Shown: positions 8,846 to 17,665, numbered from the stretch's first letter. The stretch: 64,000 nt of DNA from Burkholderiales bacterium (GCA_036262035.1 DATAJS010000004.1:1-64000); one strand, 5' to 3'. Made by a program: numbers and translations. The notes: generated by a model from the letters alone, not told the origin.

Positions 8846-9259
8846 ATGGCCGAAAAATCGAGCAAGCCGTACCTGATCCGCGCGATCCACGAGTGGTGCT
8901 CGGACAGCAACTACACGCCTTACCTGTCGGTGCGCGTCGACGCGAACACGCGCGTGCCGATGGAGTACGTGAAGAACGGCGAGATCGTGCTCAACGTGAG
9001 CTACGACGCGACGCACCGGCTGACGATCGGCAACGACCTCATCCAGTTCACCGCGCGCTTCAACGGCGTATCGCGCGAGTGCTCGATTCCCGTCGACGCG
9101 GTGCTCGGCATCTTCGCTCGCGAGAACGGCCAGGGCATGTTCTTCCAGCCGGACGAGACGCCCGCCGCGGCGCCGGCCGAGCAGCCCGCGGAAAGCCCCA
9201 CCGATACGCCCAACGGGCCGCCGTCAGGCGGCCGTCCCCGCCTCCAAGTCGTCAAGTAG
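8846..9259 (+). CDS. sspB: ClpXP specificity-enhancing factor SspB
   Basis: SspB is the adaptor that brings ssrA-tagged and other substrates to ClpXP. The 137-residue protein has the folded peptide-binding domain (KPYLIRAIHEWCSDSNYTPY ... MFFQPDE, about residues 7-110), a flexible Pro/Ala-rich linker and the short C-terminal tail GGRPRLQVVK. That tail corresponds to the ClpX-docking motif of characterised SspB proteins. The ATG at 8846 gives the canonical family start. Probably co-transcribed with sspA. Confidence 0.95.
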   Translation: MAEKSSKPYLIRAIHEWCSDSNYTPYLSVRVDANTRVPMEYVKNGEIVLNVSYDATHRLTIGNDLIQFTARFNGVSRECSIPVDAVLGIFARENGQGMFFQPDETPAAAPAEQPAESPTDTPNGPPSGGRPRLQVVK

Positions 9260-9263
9260 CGCC

Positions 9264-9326
9264 GTAGCGCAGGCGCCCCGCCTGCAGCAGGGCCTCCATA
9301 TCGGCAGGCGAGGGCGCCTGCGCTAC
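9264..9326. repeat. GTAGCGCAGGCGCC-type inverted repeat after sspB
   Basis: GTAGCGCAGGCG on the left is answered by CGCCTGCGCTAC on the right. Inner words CCGCCTGC and GGCAGGCG also pair. The element follows the sspB stop closely and may act as the operon terminator. A second copy lies at 20042-20106. Confidence 0.85.
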
Positions 9327-9431
9327 ATCCTCCAAATTGACACTCTCCGCGACGCGAGCGGAGAATCGTTCGACCGCCATCAGAACGAACCAAGGAGCGG
9401 CATCGAAGCGACCTGTCCACCGGAGGAGTCC

Positions 9432-10946
9432 ATGCTTACGCCCGAAGAGCTGAAGGAAGTCCTGCCCGCCGAAACGTCCGCTTTCCCGTCCCCCATCCCC
9501 GCGCAGTGCGTATCGAGCGACGAGTACATGCCCTCGCCGCAGACCGAGAAGCAGCGCGAGTTCGAGTCCCGCATCAAGCGATACGGCACCGAGCTCGCGG
9601 CCAAGCACAACATGACCCGCCGCGCGTTCTTCAAGACCGCATCGGGCATGGCCGCGGCGTTCCTCGCGATGAACGACACCTACGGTCCGCTGTTCGCGGT
9701 CTCGCGCGCCGAAGCCGCGACGCCCGAGATGGCGGACGAGCGCGCCAAAGCGCTCAAGAACCAGTTCATCATGGACATGCACACGCACTTCCTGCGCGAC
9801 GACACGCGCATCAAGACGTTCGTGGCGCAGCGCCAGACCGTCGGCCAGCTCGGCTGGAACCCGACGATGAAAGGCAAGGAACAGACGATCGACGACCTGA
9901 AGTTCGCGAACTACTTCAAGGAGATCTATCTCGACAGCGACACCAAGGTCGCGATGATCAGCGGCTCGCCGTCGCACGAGCCGCAGGACTGGTTCCTCAC
10001 CAACGAGATGAAGTTCGACGCGCGCGCCAAGGTGAACAAGGAAGCCGGCACCAAGCGCATGTTCTCCCACGCCATCATGACGCCGGGCTGGCCCGGCTGG
10101 ATGGACAAGGTGCGCTCGGATTACGAGAAGCTCCGTCCCGATGCCTTCAAGGGCTACACGATCGGCGACAACACCAACAAGCACCTCTCGAAGTACCCGT
10201 ACCGGCTCGACGACGAGAAGCTCATGTATCCGTTTTACGAGCAGCTCGTGAAGTGGAGCAAGGAGACGCCGAGCATCGTCAACGTCTGCATCCACAAGGG
10301 TCTCTTCCCGCCGTCGGTCGAGAAGCAGTTCCCGCATCTGCTCGCGTACTCCGACGTGCGCGACGTCGGGCAGGCCGCCAAGGACTGGCCGCAGCTCAAC
10401 TTCGTCATCTACCACTCCGGCTGGCGCTGGACCGGTCCCGACGCGCCCAAGCTCGCGTGGGAGCACTTCGAGAAGACCGGCCGCGTCGAATGGGTCACCG
10501 ACCTCTCGGATATCCCGGCGAAATACGGGGTGAAGAACGTCTACGGCGATCTCGGCCAGCTCTTCGCGTGGTCGACGACCGCCAACCCGCGCCTGGGCGC
10601 GGCGATCATGGGCCAGCTCGTGAAAGGGCTGGGCTCGGACCACGTGGTGTGGGGGACCGACGCGGTGTGGACCGGCGCGCCGCAGTGGCAGATCGAGGCG
10701 CTGCGCCGTCTCGAGATCCCGGACGACATGCAGAAGAAATACGGGTACGCGGCGCTGGGGCCGGCCGACGGTCCGGTCAAGACCGCCATCTTCGGCGGTA
10801 ACAACGCGCGCATCTACCGCGTGTCGCCGAAACAGCAGGCCGAGGTCATCGTCGATCGCGTGGCGCAGATCAAGGAGACGTACGAGAAATACGGCGAGGG
10901 CCGGTCGAACGTAGCCTACGGCTACGTCGCCCGGCCTCGCGCCTGA
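9432..10946 (+). CDS. Amidohydrolase-2 family protein with Tat-type signal
   Basis: A 504-residue metal-dependent hydrolase of the amidohydrolase_2 (TIM-barrel) group. It has HTH metal ligands in MDMHTHFLRD (His117, His119), HxG/W in IYHSGWRW, and the late acidic residue in VWGTDAVW. A twin-arginine motif (TRRAFFKTASGMAAAFLA, from residue 62) indicates export of the folded enzyme. It is preceded by an unusually long N-terminal region of about 60 residues. An ATG at 9612 would place the Tat signal at the very N-terminus, so the start is uncertain. The substrate is not predictable; members include decarboxylases and hydrolases. Confidence 0.85.
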   Translation: MLTPEELKEVLPAETSAFPSPIPAQCVSSDEYMPSPQTEKQREFESRIKRYGTELAAKHNMTRRAFFKTASGMAAAFLAMNDTYGPLFAVSRAEAATPEMADERAKALKNQFIMDMHTHFLRDDTRIKTFVAQRQTVGQLGWNPTMKGKEQTIDDLKFANYFKEIYLDSDTKVAMISGSPSHEPQDWFLTNEMKFDARAKVNKEAGTKRMFSHAIMTPGWPGWMDKVRSDYEKLRPDAFKGYTIGDNTNKHLSKYPYRLDDEKLMYPFYEQLVKWSKETPSIVNVCIHKGLFPPSVEKQFPHLLAYSDVRDVGQAAKDWPQLNFVIYHSGWRWTGPDAPKLAWEHFEKTGRVEWVTDLSDIPAKYGVKNVYGDLGQLFAWSTTANPRLGAAIMGQLVKGLGSDHVVWGTDAVWTGAPQWQIEALRRLEIPDDMQKKYGYAALGPADGPVKTAIFGGNNARIYRVSPKQQAEVIVDRVAQIKETYEKYGEGRSNVAYGYVARPRA

Positions 10947-10961
10947 CGGCGCGCGGGCCCG

Positions 10962-11014
10962 GTGAACGCCAAGGAAGGAAACCAAGGTTTCCCTCCTTGA
11001 ACCTCCTTTCCTTT
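10962..11014. repeat. 53-base repeat, copy 1 (CGCCAAGGA...TCCTTT)
   Basis: This 53-base segment reappears almost unchanged at 17662-17714, differing at only two or so positions. Internally it is an inverted repeat (AAGGA-GG-AAACC against GGTTTCCCTCCTT). Both copies directly follow the end of a plus-strand gene. Confidence 0.85.
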
Positions 11015-11056
11015 AGCCCGTAGGGGACGCGCAAGCGTACCGAGCCGTACAAACGA

Positions 11057-11085
11057 ACGGGGAGAGCATCGCTCTCCCCGTTTTT
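11057..11085. terminator. Rho-independent terminator
   Basis: An 11-base perfect stem (ACGGGGAGAGC / GCTCTCCCCGT) with a 3-base loop is followed by a T run on the plus strand. It ends the amidohydrolase transcript. The convergent entericidin-like gene ends 17 bases downstream. Confidence 0.85.
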
Positions 11086-11101
11086 CTTGCCAATTTGCAG
11101 C

Positions 11102-11242
11102 TTACATTTTCCGCTGGGTGTCCTTCGCGGTGTCCTGGAGCTTCTCGCCGCCGCGCTCGATGTCCTTGCCGGCGCCGGCCATGGTGTTGCAGCCGCCCAG
11201 GAAAGCGGCAAGACAGAGCAGACCAACGATACGCTTCAGCAT
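11102..11242 (-). CDS. Entericidin A/B-family small lipoprotein
   Basis: A 46-residue protein. It has a lipoprotein signal (MLKRIVGLLCLAAFLGGCNT) with the lipobox cysteine at about residue 18, followed by MAGAGKDIERGGEKLQDTAKD, the typical entericidin sequence. AAAGGAG precedes the ATG. Entericidins are tiny membrane lipoproteins induced in stationary phase or envelope stress; in enterobacteria EcnA/EcnB form an antidote/toxin pair. Here there is one, placed next to two DUF1328 membrane proteins on the same strand. Confidence 0.85.
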   Translation of the reverse strand: MLKRIVGLLCLAAFLGGCNTMAGAGKDIERGGEKLQDTAKDTQRKM

Positions 11243-11265
11243 TTCGATACTCCTTTCGTTTCGAC

Positions 11266-11439
11266 TCAGAATAGTTTCTTCCCGATGACCACGGCGACCG
11301 CGACGATGGCCAGCGCGAGCACGAGGAAGGTGAAGAACAGGAACTTCGCGATCCCGGCGGCGCCCGCGGCGACTCCGGTGAAACCGAAGAAGCCTGCGGC
11401 GATCGAGATCAGGAAGAAGATGAGCGCCCACTTGAGCAT
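11266..11439 (-). CDS. DUF1328-family small membrane protein (copy 1)
   Basis: A 57-residue very hydrophobic protein, beginning [20 protein letters not shown] and ending VVIGKKLF. Two membrane helices flank the glycine-rich [19 protein letters not shown] segment that marks DUF1328 (YtjA type). Function is unknown; the family is often found with stress genes. It is too short to appear in a search with a 60-residue cut-off. The ATG at 11439 is preceded by GGGAGGCCCTGAA. It lies between the entericidin gene and a second DUF1328 gene in the same direction. Confidence 0.85.
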   Translation of the reverse strand: MLKWALIFFLISIAAGFFGFTGVAAGAAGIAKFLFFTFLVLALAIVAVAVVIGKKLF

Positions 11440-11456
11440 TTCAGGGCCTCCCTATG

Positions 11457-11633
11457 TCATACCCTGGGTCCGCCCCGGCGCATCAGTCCCGCGATGAGCG
11501 AAACGACGAACAGCACGAGGAAGACGAAGAACAGGATTTTCGCGATCTCTACGGCACCGGCTGCGATACCACCAAAGCCGAACAGCGCCGCGACCAGAGC
11601 GATCACAAAGAACAGCGCAGCGTAGTACAACAT
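11457..11633 (-). CDS. DUF1328-family small membrane protein (copy 2)
   Basis: A 58-residue protein starting [20 protein letters not shown] and ending LMRRGGPRV. It has the same two-helix architecture and central [19 protein letters not shown] as its neighbour, so the two are tandem paralogues. An AAAGGAG ribosome-binding site before the ATG at 11633 fixes the start; an upstream in-frame ATG has no such site. This is probably the first gene of the three-gene small-protein run that ends with the entericidin-like lipoprotein. Confidence 0.85.
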   Translation of the reverse strand: MLYYAALFFVIALVAALFGFGGIAAGAVEIAKILFFVFLVLFVVSLIAGLMRRGGPRV

Positions 11634-12537
11634 GATGATCTCCTTTACCTTTTGGCCCTGACGCGCCGGCTGGCGGCCATTGCGGGCTACGGTAAGCACC
11701 TCACTGCAACGGGTATGCCCGGCTATGCCGGGGGCATGGCGACGGACGAGCGCGGGCGGCGCGCGGCGAACGCACGCGCGAACGGGGGAGCGGGGAAAGA
11801 CGGAAGCGAAACGCGGGAAAACCGGCGCGGCGCCGGCCTCCCCGGAATTGATCAGGCGCCGGCGAGGACGACTCTATGCCGGGCTTTGCGGCGGATCTCG
11901 GTATGGCACGAAACCGAGGGCGCGTCGCCGTAGACGTAGCGGCCCCCGGCAAAGGCTACGGGCTGGCTCGGTTCCTCGTCGCGGTACGACCGGCGCTCGG
12001 GCTCCACGCGGGCGCACTGCTCGGCGCCGGTGTAGGCGGAGGCCGAGCTCGCCGGCTGTTTGTCGTGGGATTTCGGGATGCGCCAGGGGAGGCGGCGAAG
12101 TTTACGCATGGGGTGCTTTCTTGAGGTGAGTAGCGGATACCTTCCCGTAGTCCGCCGGTGTTCACGGACTGCCGGATTACGATGCAACGGCCATTCCCGG
12201 CCGGCGACTTTTTCGCGTCTGCACCGCTCCAAAAAAAAGAGCCCGAAACCGAGCTCAAAAGGGGGATCGGGTGCCGGACGCGGGGGCAAATCAGGGCCGC
12301 ACACACGCGTTCCGCACGTATTCGGCGCCGTTCGGCGGGAGTTGACCGGGGTGCTTCGCTAATCAGGGTCCATGATCTCGAGCTGACGGCTTCAATAAGC
12401 AGCTTTGATGCCAACGTTGCGGTGCAATGAAATCAATGGCTTGCAATTTCACGCCGTGAACAATTCGCCGCGGCGATGACTTCGCGCTGTAAGAGTTACC
12501 CCACAGGGCCGGTCTCACAGGCAGCGGGGAGGTCGCG
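11634..12537. other. Long spacer without a convincing gene
   Basis: Between the second DUF1328 gene and the tRNA promoter there is about 900 bases with no ORF that shows a recognisable family or good ribosome-binding site. One weak candidate is listed separately. No CRISPR, riboswitch or strong palindrome is apparent. The promoter of the small-protein run should lie at its left end, and base composition becomes less GC-rich around 12380-12500. Confidence 0.5.
11852..12109 (-). CDS. Possible small hypothetical protein
   Basis: An open frame of 85 residues starting [20 protein letters not shown]. It has no signal peptide, membrane helix or recognised motif. The sequence is rich in Arg, Ser and Ala. 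The ATG is preceded by only a weak AAGAAAG. Overlapping frames of similar length exist on both strands in this stretch, so this may be chance. Listed because nothing else accounts for the region. Confidence 0.25.
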   Translation of the reverse strand: MRKLRRLPWRIPKSHDKQPASSASAYTGAEQCARVEPERRSYRDEEPSQPVAFAGGRYVYGDAPSVSCHTEIRRKARHRVVLAGA

Positions 12538-12567
12538 TTTACGGCGCCTCTAGGGGCGCTCTATAAT
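12538..12567 (+). promoter_or_regulatory. Candidate promoter of tRNA-Thr
   Basis: TTTACG at 12538-12543, an 18-base spacer and a consensus TATAAT at 12562-12567, ending 10 bases before the tRNA 5' end. Confidence 0.6.
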
Positions 12568-12577
12568 TCACCGCCTC

Positions 12578-12653
12578 GCCGGCATAGCTCAGTTGGTAGA
12601 GCAACCGCCTTGTAAGCGGTAGGTCGTCTGTTCGAGTCAGACTGTCGGCACCA
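12578..12653 (+). tRNA. tRNA-Thr (anticodon TGT)
   Basis: A full cloverleaf. The acceptor stem GCCGGCA pairs with TGTCGGC (one G-T). The D arm is GCTC/GAGC. The anticodon stem ACCGC/GCGGT has loop CTTGTAA, giving anticodon TGT for Thr ACA codons. The T arm is GTCTG-TTCGAGT-CAGAC. The CCA end is encoded. 76 bases including CCA. It stands alone, not in a tRNA cluster. Confidence 0.96.
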
Positions 12654-12829
12654 GCTTCGCTGGCCTCGCGCTTTACCGTTCGAGAGCCGCGCTTGGTGCC
12701 GTCCCCGCCGCCCTATCCCTATCGATGCGTCGCGAGCGCCGCCGGGCGCGAGGCCGCCTGTTGAAATTTCCGGCGTGACACCAATTTTTGGGCGCAAAGA
12801 AGCGGGATAGAACCGCAGGAGGACATGCA

Positions 12830-13795
12830 GTGATCAAGGTAGAAAACCTGACGAAGGCGTTCGGGGCGAAAATCGCCGTGAACGATCTTTCCTTCGCGGT
12901 CGAGCGCGGCGAGGTGCTCGGCTTCCTCGGACCCAACGGTGCCGGCAAGTCGACGACGATGCGCATGGTGACGGGGTTCATCCCGCCGACGTCCGGCAAC
13001 GTCTACGTCGGCGGCCACGACGTGCTCCAGGATCCCATCCGCGCCAAGCGCCTCATCGGCTACCTGCCGGAGAACGCGCCGGGCTACGCCGACATGACGG
13101 TCGAAGGCTTTCTCAAGTTCGCTGCCGAGCTGCGCGGGCTCAAGGGCGAGGAGAAGAAGCGCGCGGTGAACCGCGCGGTCGACCTGTGCTTTCTCGAGAA
13201 CGTGTTGTACCAGACCATCGACACGCTCTCCAAGGGCTACAAGCACCGCACCTGCCTCGCCCAGTCGCTCATCCACGACCCTGACGTGCTCATCCTCGAC
13301 GAGCCGACCGACGGCCTCGATCCGAACCAGAAGCACGAGGTGCGCAACCTCATCAAGAAGATGGGCGAGAACAAGGCGATCGTGTTCTCCACCCACATCC
13401 TGGAAGAGGTCGAGGCGGTGTGCTCGCGCGTGATCATCATCGACCGCGGGGTGATCGTCGCCAACGGCACGCCGGCCGAGCTCAAGGCGCGCTCGGCGAC
13501 CGCCGGCGCGGTGCTCGTGCGCGCGACCGGCATCACCGCGGCGACGCTGACCGAGCGCCTCTCGATCGTCCCGGGCGCCGCTCGCGTGGAAATCCTCAAC
13601 GACCGCGCCGGCGTCCTCGAAGCGCGCGTCTATCCCGACAAGGCCGCGGGCCCTGCGGCGACGCTCACCAAGAACGTCGCCGAGGCTGCCGCTCGCGAAG
13701 GCTGGCACATCGACGAGATCCACACCGAGGAAGGCCGCCTGGACGAAGTCTTCCGCACGATCACCCTTCCGGACACCGTCAAGGCGGCGGCGTAA
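12830..13795 (+). CDS. ABC transporter ATP-binding protein (GldA/NatA-like)
   Basis: A 321-residue ABC ATPase with Walker A GPNGAGKST (about residues 34-42), Q-loop region, a signature written LSKGY (133-137), Walker B LILDEPTDGLDP (154-165) and H-loop FSTHILEE (His189). A roughly 100-residue C-terminal extension, as in drug/Na-exporter-type ATPases, follows. The start is taken as GTG 12830 because AGGAGG lies eight bases upstream. It heads a four-gene operon with an ABC-2 permease, a GldG-like protein and a DUF4340 protein. In Bacteroidetes GldA-GldF-GldG serves gliding; in proteobacteria the role of this cassette is unknown. Confidence 0.92.
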   Translation: MIKVENLTKAFGAKIAVNDLSFAVERGEVLGFLGPNGAGKSTTMRMVTGFIPPTSGNVYVGGHDVLQDPIRAKRLIGYLPENAPGYADMTVEGFLKFAAELRGLKGEEKKRAVNRAVDLCFLENVLYQTIDTLSKGYKHRTCLAQSLIHDPDVLILDEPTDGLDPNQKHEVRNLIKKMGENKAIVFSTHILEEVEAVCSRVIIIDRGVIVANGTPAELKARSATAGAVLVRATGITAATLTERLSIVPGAARVEILNDRAGVLEARVYPDKAAGPAATLTKNVAEAAAREGWHIDEIHTEEGRLDEVFRTITLPDTVKAAA

Positions 13796-13799
13796 CACG

Positions 13800-14543
13800 A
13801 TGAACTCCTGGGCCAACATCAAAGCGATCATGAAGCGCGAGCTCGGCGGCTATTTCACCTCGCCGATCGCGTACGTCTTCCTCGTCATCTTCCTGCTGCT
13901 CACCGGGTTCTTCACCTTCACGGTCGGCAACTTCTTCGAGCGCGGCGAAGCTTCGCTCGTGTCGTTCTTCACCTGGCACCCGTGGCTGTATCTCTTCCTG
14001 GTGCCGGCGGTCGGCATGCGGCTGTGGTCGGAAGAGCGGCGCCTCGGCACGCTGGAGCTCCTGCTCACGCTGCCGATCACCGCTTGGCAGGCGATCATCG
14101 GCAAGTTCCTCGCGTCGTGGGTGTTCCTCGCCCTGGCGCTGGCGCTCACTTTCCCCGTGATCATCACGGTGAACTGGCTCGGCAGTCCGGACAACGGCGT
14201 GATCGTCGCAGGCTACGTCGGCAGCCTCATGCTCGCAGGCTCTTATCTCGCGATCAGCTGCATGACGTCCGCGATGACGCGCAACCAGGTGATCAGCTTC
14301 ATCCTCTCGGTGATGATCTGTCTCTTCCTGATCCTCGCGGGCTACACGCCCGTCACCGATCTCCTGACGCGCTGGGCGAACCCGGTCGTCGTGCAGGGAA
14401 TCGCGGCGTTCTCGGTGATGACGCACTTCGAAGGCTTCCAGCGCGGCGTGCTCGACGTGCGCGACGTCCTCTTCTTCGCTTCGGTGATCGGCTTCGCGCT
14501 CTTCGCGACCGGAGTGATCATCCGCAACCAGCGCGCGGGTTAA
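13800..14543 (+). CDS. ABC-2 type permease (GldF-like)
   Basis: A 247-residue membrane protein with about six helices. It starts with the cytoplasmic NIKAIMKRELGGYFTSPIAYVF, typical of ABC-2 permeases that pair with GldA-type ATPases. The loop SEERRLGTLELLLTLPITAWQ is the family's conserved coupling element. Only four bases separate it from the ATPase gene and four from the GldG-like gene, which indicates one translationally linked transcript. The transported substrate is unknown. Confidence 0.9.
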   Translation: MNSWANIKAIMKRELGGYFTSPIAYVFLVIFLLLTGFFTFTVGNFFERGEASLVSFFTWHPWLYLFLVPAVGMRLWSEERRLGTLELLLTLPITAWQAIIGKFLASWVFLALALALTFPVIITVNWLGSPDNGVIVAGYVGSLMLAGSYLAISCMTSAMTRNQVISFILSVMICLFLILAGYTPVTDLLTRWANPVVVQGIAAFSVMTHFEGFQRGVLDVRDVLFFASVIGFALFATGVIIRNQRAG

Positions 14544-14547
14544 CACC

Positions 14548-16458
14548 ATGGCCATGAAACAACGCACCCGGGAAACTCTGCTCTACTCGGCCGGCGGGCT
14601 CGTCGCACTGTTCGCGGTGCTCGTCGCATTCAACTTCATCGTGAGCGCATTCAACGCGCGCGTCGACCTCACGCAGGGCAACGTCTACACGCTCTCGCCC
14701 GGCACCAAGGCGATCCTGTCCAAGCTCGAAGCGCCGGTGCGCGTGCGCTTCTATTACACGCAGGGATCGAACGCCGTCCCGGTCGGCCTCAAGACCTTCG
14801 CGCAGCGGGTCGAAGACCTGCTCGCCGAGTTCAAGGCCGCATCGAACGGCAAGGTCGTCATCGAGCGCTTCAATCCCGAGCCCGATTCGGACGCGGAGGA
14901 ATCGGCGCAGCTCGACAACGTCGAAGGCCAGCAGACCAACACCGGGGAGAAGTTCTACCTCGGCCTGTCGATCTCCCAGCTCGACCAGAAAGCCGCGATC
15001 CCGGTGCTCTCGCCCGACCGCGAGCGCCTGCTCGAGTACGACATCACGCGCGCCATCGCGCAGGTCACCGCGACCAAGAAACCCGTCGTGGGCCTGATGG
15101 CGGGGCTGCCGGTGCTCGGCCAGCCGCTCAACCCGATGCTCAAGAAGCAACCGACCGAGCCGTGGGTGCTGGGCTCGGAGCTCAAGCGCAACTTCGACGT
15201 GCGCAAGATCGAGCTCGACGTGAAGAAGATCCCCGACGAGATCAACGTGCTGCTCGTCATCCATCCGCGCAACATCACGGAGGAGGCCGAATACGCGATC
15301 GACCAGTTCGTGCTGCGCGGCGGGAAGCTCATCGCGTTCGTCGACCCGTACGCGTACTTCGACCAGCAGCCCGACCTCCAGAACCCGTTCGGCGGATCGA
15401 ATGCGGGCCAGTCGAGCTTCTACACGCTGTTCAAGGCGTGGGGCGTGGAGCCGACGATGAACCAGGTCGTCGCCGATCTCACCTATGGCAGCGGCGCCGG
15501 TCCGCGCCTCCTGCCGACGCTGCTCCAGTTGCCGCCGGAAGCGCTCAATCAGGACGACGTCGTGATGAGCCAGGTGAACACGATGCTGGTTCCTTTCAGC
15601 GGCGTGTTCAAGGGCAAGCCCGCCGAGGGGCTCAAGGAGACGGTGCTCGCGCACACCTCGAAGAACTCGATGGGCGTGGATCTCATCATCGCGACGCTCT
15701 CGGGCGAGCCCGCGACGCGCGGCTTCCAGCCTTCGGGCCAGGAGCAGCCGCTTGCGATCCGCCTGTCGGGCAAGTTCAAGACCGCATTCCCGAACGGACC
15801 GCCGGCGCCGATGGTGCGTCCGGGCGAGAAAGCGCCCGAGCCGCCCGCGCCGAACAAGCACCTGCGTGAAGGCGCCGCCGAGAACCAGATCGTGCTCGTC
15901 GCCGACGTCGATCTGCTGACCGACGGCGCCGCGGTCGAAGTGCAGGACATCTTCGGCCAGAAGGTGGTCGTGCCGCGCAATGGCAACCTCGCGTTCGCGC
16001 AGGGCCTCGTCGAGCAGTTCTCGGGCGACCAGAACCTGATGAGCCTGCGCAGCCGCGCCTCGTTCACGCGGCCCCTCACGGTCATCGCGCGCATGGAAGC
16101 CGAAGCGCAGCAGCAGTACCTCGGCAAGATCAAGGCGCTCGAGGACAGCCTGCAGCAGGCGCAGGAGAAGATGCAGGAGCTGCAGAAAGGCAAGCCGGGG
16201 GCGCCGAGCGCCGGAGCGCCGACGATCCTCACGCCCGAGCAGCAGGCCGAGATCGACAACTTCCGCAAGAAATCGGCGGAAACCCGCATCGAGCTCAAGG
16301 AAGTGCGCAAGAACCTGCGCGTCGAGAGCGAGAAGCTGATGTTCTGGACCAAGGTCGTGAACATCGCGCTCGTGCCGCTGCTCGTCGCGCTGCTCGGCCT
16401 CACGCTGGCGGTGGCACGCCGTCGCCGGACCGCGGCGAACGCACGGCGCACGGCGTGA
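14548..16458 (+). CDS. GldG-family ABC transporter auxiliary protein
   Basis: A 636-residue protein. It has an N-terminal membrane helix (about 12-32), a large periplasmic GldG domain (VDLTQGNVYTLSPGTKAILSKL; then DPDSDAEESAQ, SPDRERLLEYDITRAIAQV and VLLVIHPRNITEEAEYAIDQFVLRGGKLI), a coiled coil at about 525-550 (EDSLQQAQEKMQELQK), and a second membrane helix near the C-terminus (IALVPLLVALLGLTLAV) before a basic tail. Such proteins accompany GldA/GldF ATPase-permease pairs. The role may be to bind envelope material outside the inner membrane, but this is not shown. Confidence 0.88.
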   Translation: MAMKQRTRETLLYSAGGLVALFAVLVAFNFIVSAFNARVDLTQGNVYTLSPGTKAILSKLEAPVRVRFYYTQGSNAVPVGLKTFAQRVEDLLAEFKAASNGKVVIERFNPEPDSDAEESAQLDNVEGQQTNTGEKFYLGLSISQLDQKAAIPVLSPDRERLLEYDITRAIAQVTATKKPVVGLMAGLPVLGQPLNPMLKKQPTEPWVLGSELKRNFDVRKIELDVKKIPDEINVLLVIHPRNITEEAEYAIDQFVLRGGKLIAFVDPYAYFDQQPDLQNPFGGSNAGQSSFYTLFKAWGVEPTMNQVVADLTYGSGAGPRLLPTLLQLPPEALNQDDVVMSQVNTMLVPFSGVFKGKPAEGLKETVLAHTSKNSMGVDLIIATLSGEPATRGFQPSGQEQPLAIRLSGKFKTAFPNGPPAPMVRPGEKAPEPPAPNKHLREGAAENQIVLVADVDLLTDGAAVEVQDIFGQKVVVPRNGNLAFAQGLVEQFSGDQNLMSLRSRASFTRPLTVIARMEAEAQQQYLGKIKALEDSLQQAQEKMQELQKGKPGAPSAGAPTILTPEQQAEIDNFRKKSAETRIELKEVRKNLRVESEKLMFWTKVVNIALVPLLVALLGLTLAVARRRRTAANARRTA

Positions 16459-16480
16459 CGCGAAACAAGGAGCCGGTGGT

Positions 16481-17665
16481 ATGAACCGCAAGCAGTTCCT
16501 CATCCTCGTCGTCGTCTTGCTGGTGCTGGGCGGCGTGGGGCTCGCGATGTTCTGGGAGAACATCTCCGAATATCGCGCCAGCCAGCAAAGGATCGGCGCC
16601 AAGCTCCTGTCGGAGCTCAAGGTGGCCGATGTGGCGCAGCTCGAGCTGCAGGATGCCAAGGACAAGGTCACGCTCAAGCGCCAGGACAACGGCTGGATCG
16701 TGGTCGAGCGCGGCAACTATCCCGCGGACTTCAAGGCGATCAGCGACCTCATCATCAAGCTGATCGATCTGAAGGTCGTGCAGGCCGATCAGGTCGGAGA
16801 ATCGCTGCTGCCGCGCGTCGAGCTCGTGGAGCCCGGCAAAGGCGAAGGCGCGGGCACGCTGGTCGAGCTCAAGGACGCCGCGGGCAAGACGCTCTCGAGC
16901 GTGATCCTCGGCAAGGTCGTGCTCAAGAAAGATCCCGGCAATCCGCTGCCGAACGCGGTGAACGGCGTGCCGGCGGGACGCTACGTGCGCATCACCGCCA
17001 ACAACAACGTGGTCGTCGTCGCCGACCCTCTCGATAAGGCGAAGGCTCAGCCGGGCGTCTGGATCGACAAGACCTTCCCGAAAGTCGACCGCATCAAGAC
17101 CCTCGCCGCATCCGGTCCGAACGCGCAGTGGAAAGTCTCGCGCGAGCAGGAATGGAGCCCGTGGAAGTTCGCCGCGGGCGGAGGCGACCTCGACGCGAGC
17201 GCGGCGGTGTCGGCGAGCAATGCCCTCGGCAACCTCACGTTCAGCGACGTGTCGGTGAACGGCAAGCCCGAGGACGAAGGCACGCCGACGGTCTTCACCG
17301 CCGAGACCTTCGACAATCTCACGTATACGATCAAGGTCGCGAAGCGCAAGAGCGGCGACGAGTACCTGGTCAACATCGCGGTTGCGGGCGAGCCGCCCGC
17401 CGCGAGGACGCCGGAGAAGGACGAGAAGCCCGCGGACAAGGAAAAGCGCGACAAGGACTTCGCCGAGCAGCGGAAGCGCCTCGAGTTCAAGATCGCGCGC
17501 GAGAAAGTGCAGTCGCAGTGGAGCTATGTCGCGGACGCGAAGCAGGTCGAGCCGTTGATGAAGTCGCGCGAGGATCTGATCGCGAAGAAGCGCGCGCCGG
17601 GCGAAGGTCCTGCCGGACCGCCGGGCGGCATGCCATTCGGCATGCCACCCGGCATGGCGCGGTGA
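16481..17665 (+). CDS. DUF4340 domain protein
   Basis: A 394-residue protein with an N-terminal membrane helix (LILVVVLLVLGGVGLAMFW) and an otherwise soluble, probably periplasmic body containing beta-rich DUF4340 repeats (for example DVAQLELQDAKDKVTLKRQDNGWIV). The C-terminus is low-complexity, Pro/Gly/Met-rich (GPPGGMPFGMPPGMAR). It is the last gene of the ABC/GldG operon, 22 bases after gldG. The 53-base repeat starts within its stop-codon context. Confidence 0.88.
   Translation: MNRKQFLILVVVLLVLGGVGLAMFWENISEYRASQQRIGAKLLSELKVADVAQLELQDAKDKVTLKRQDNGWIVVERGNYPADFKAISDLIIKLIDLKVVQADQVGESLLPRVELVEPGKGEGAGTLVELKDAAGKTLSSVILGKVVLKKDPGNPLPNAVNGVPAGRYVRITANNNVVVVADPLDKAKAQPGVWIDKTFPKVDRIKTLAASGPNAQWKVSREQEWSPWKFAAGGGDLDASAAVSASNALGNLTFSDVSVNGKPEDEGTPTVFTAETFDNLTYTIKVAKRKSGDEYLVNIAVAGEPPAARTPEKDEKPADKEKRDKDFAEQRKRLEFKIAREKVQSQWSYVADAKQVEPLMKSREDLIAKKRAPGEGPAGPPGGMPFGMPPGMAR

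Noticed and set aside
11876-12430. Several plus-strand frames of 80-150 residues between 11.7 and 12.4 kb
   Set aside because: No ribosome-binding sites, motifs or plausible composition; frames on both strands overlap each other.
12561-12797. Minus-strand frame of 78 residues including SDSNRRPTAYKAVALPTELC
   Set aside because: It is the antisense of the tRNA-Thr gene. This peptide is a well-known false annotation opposite tRNAs.
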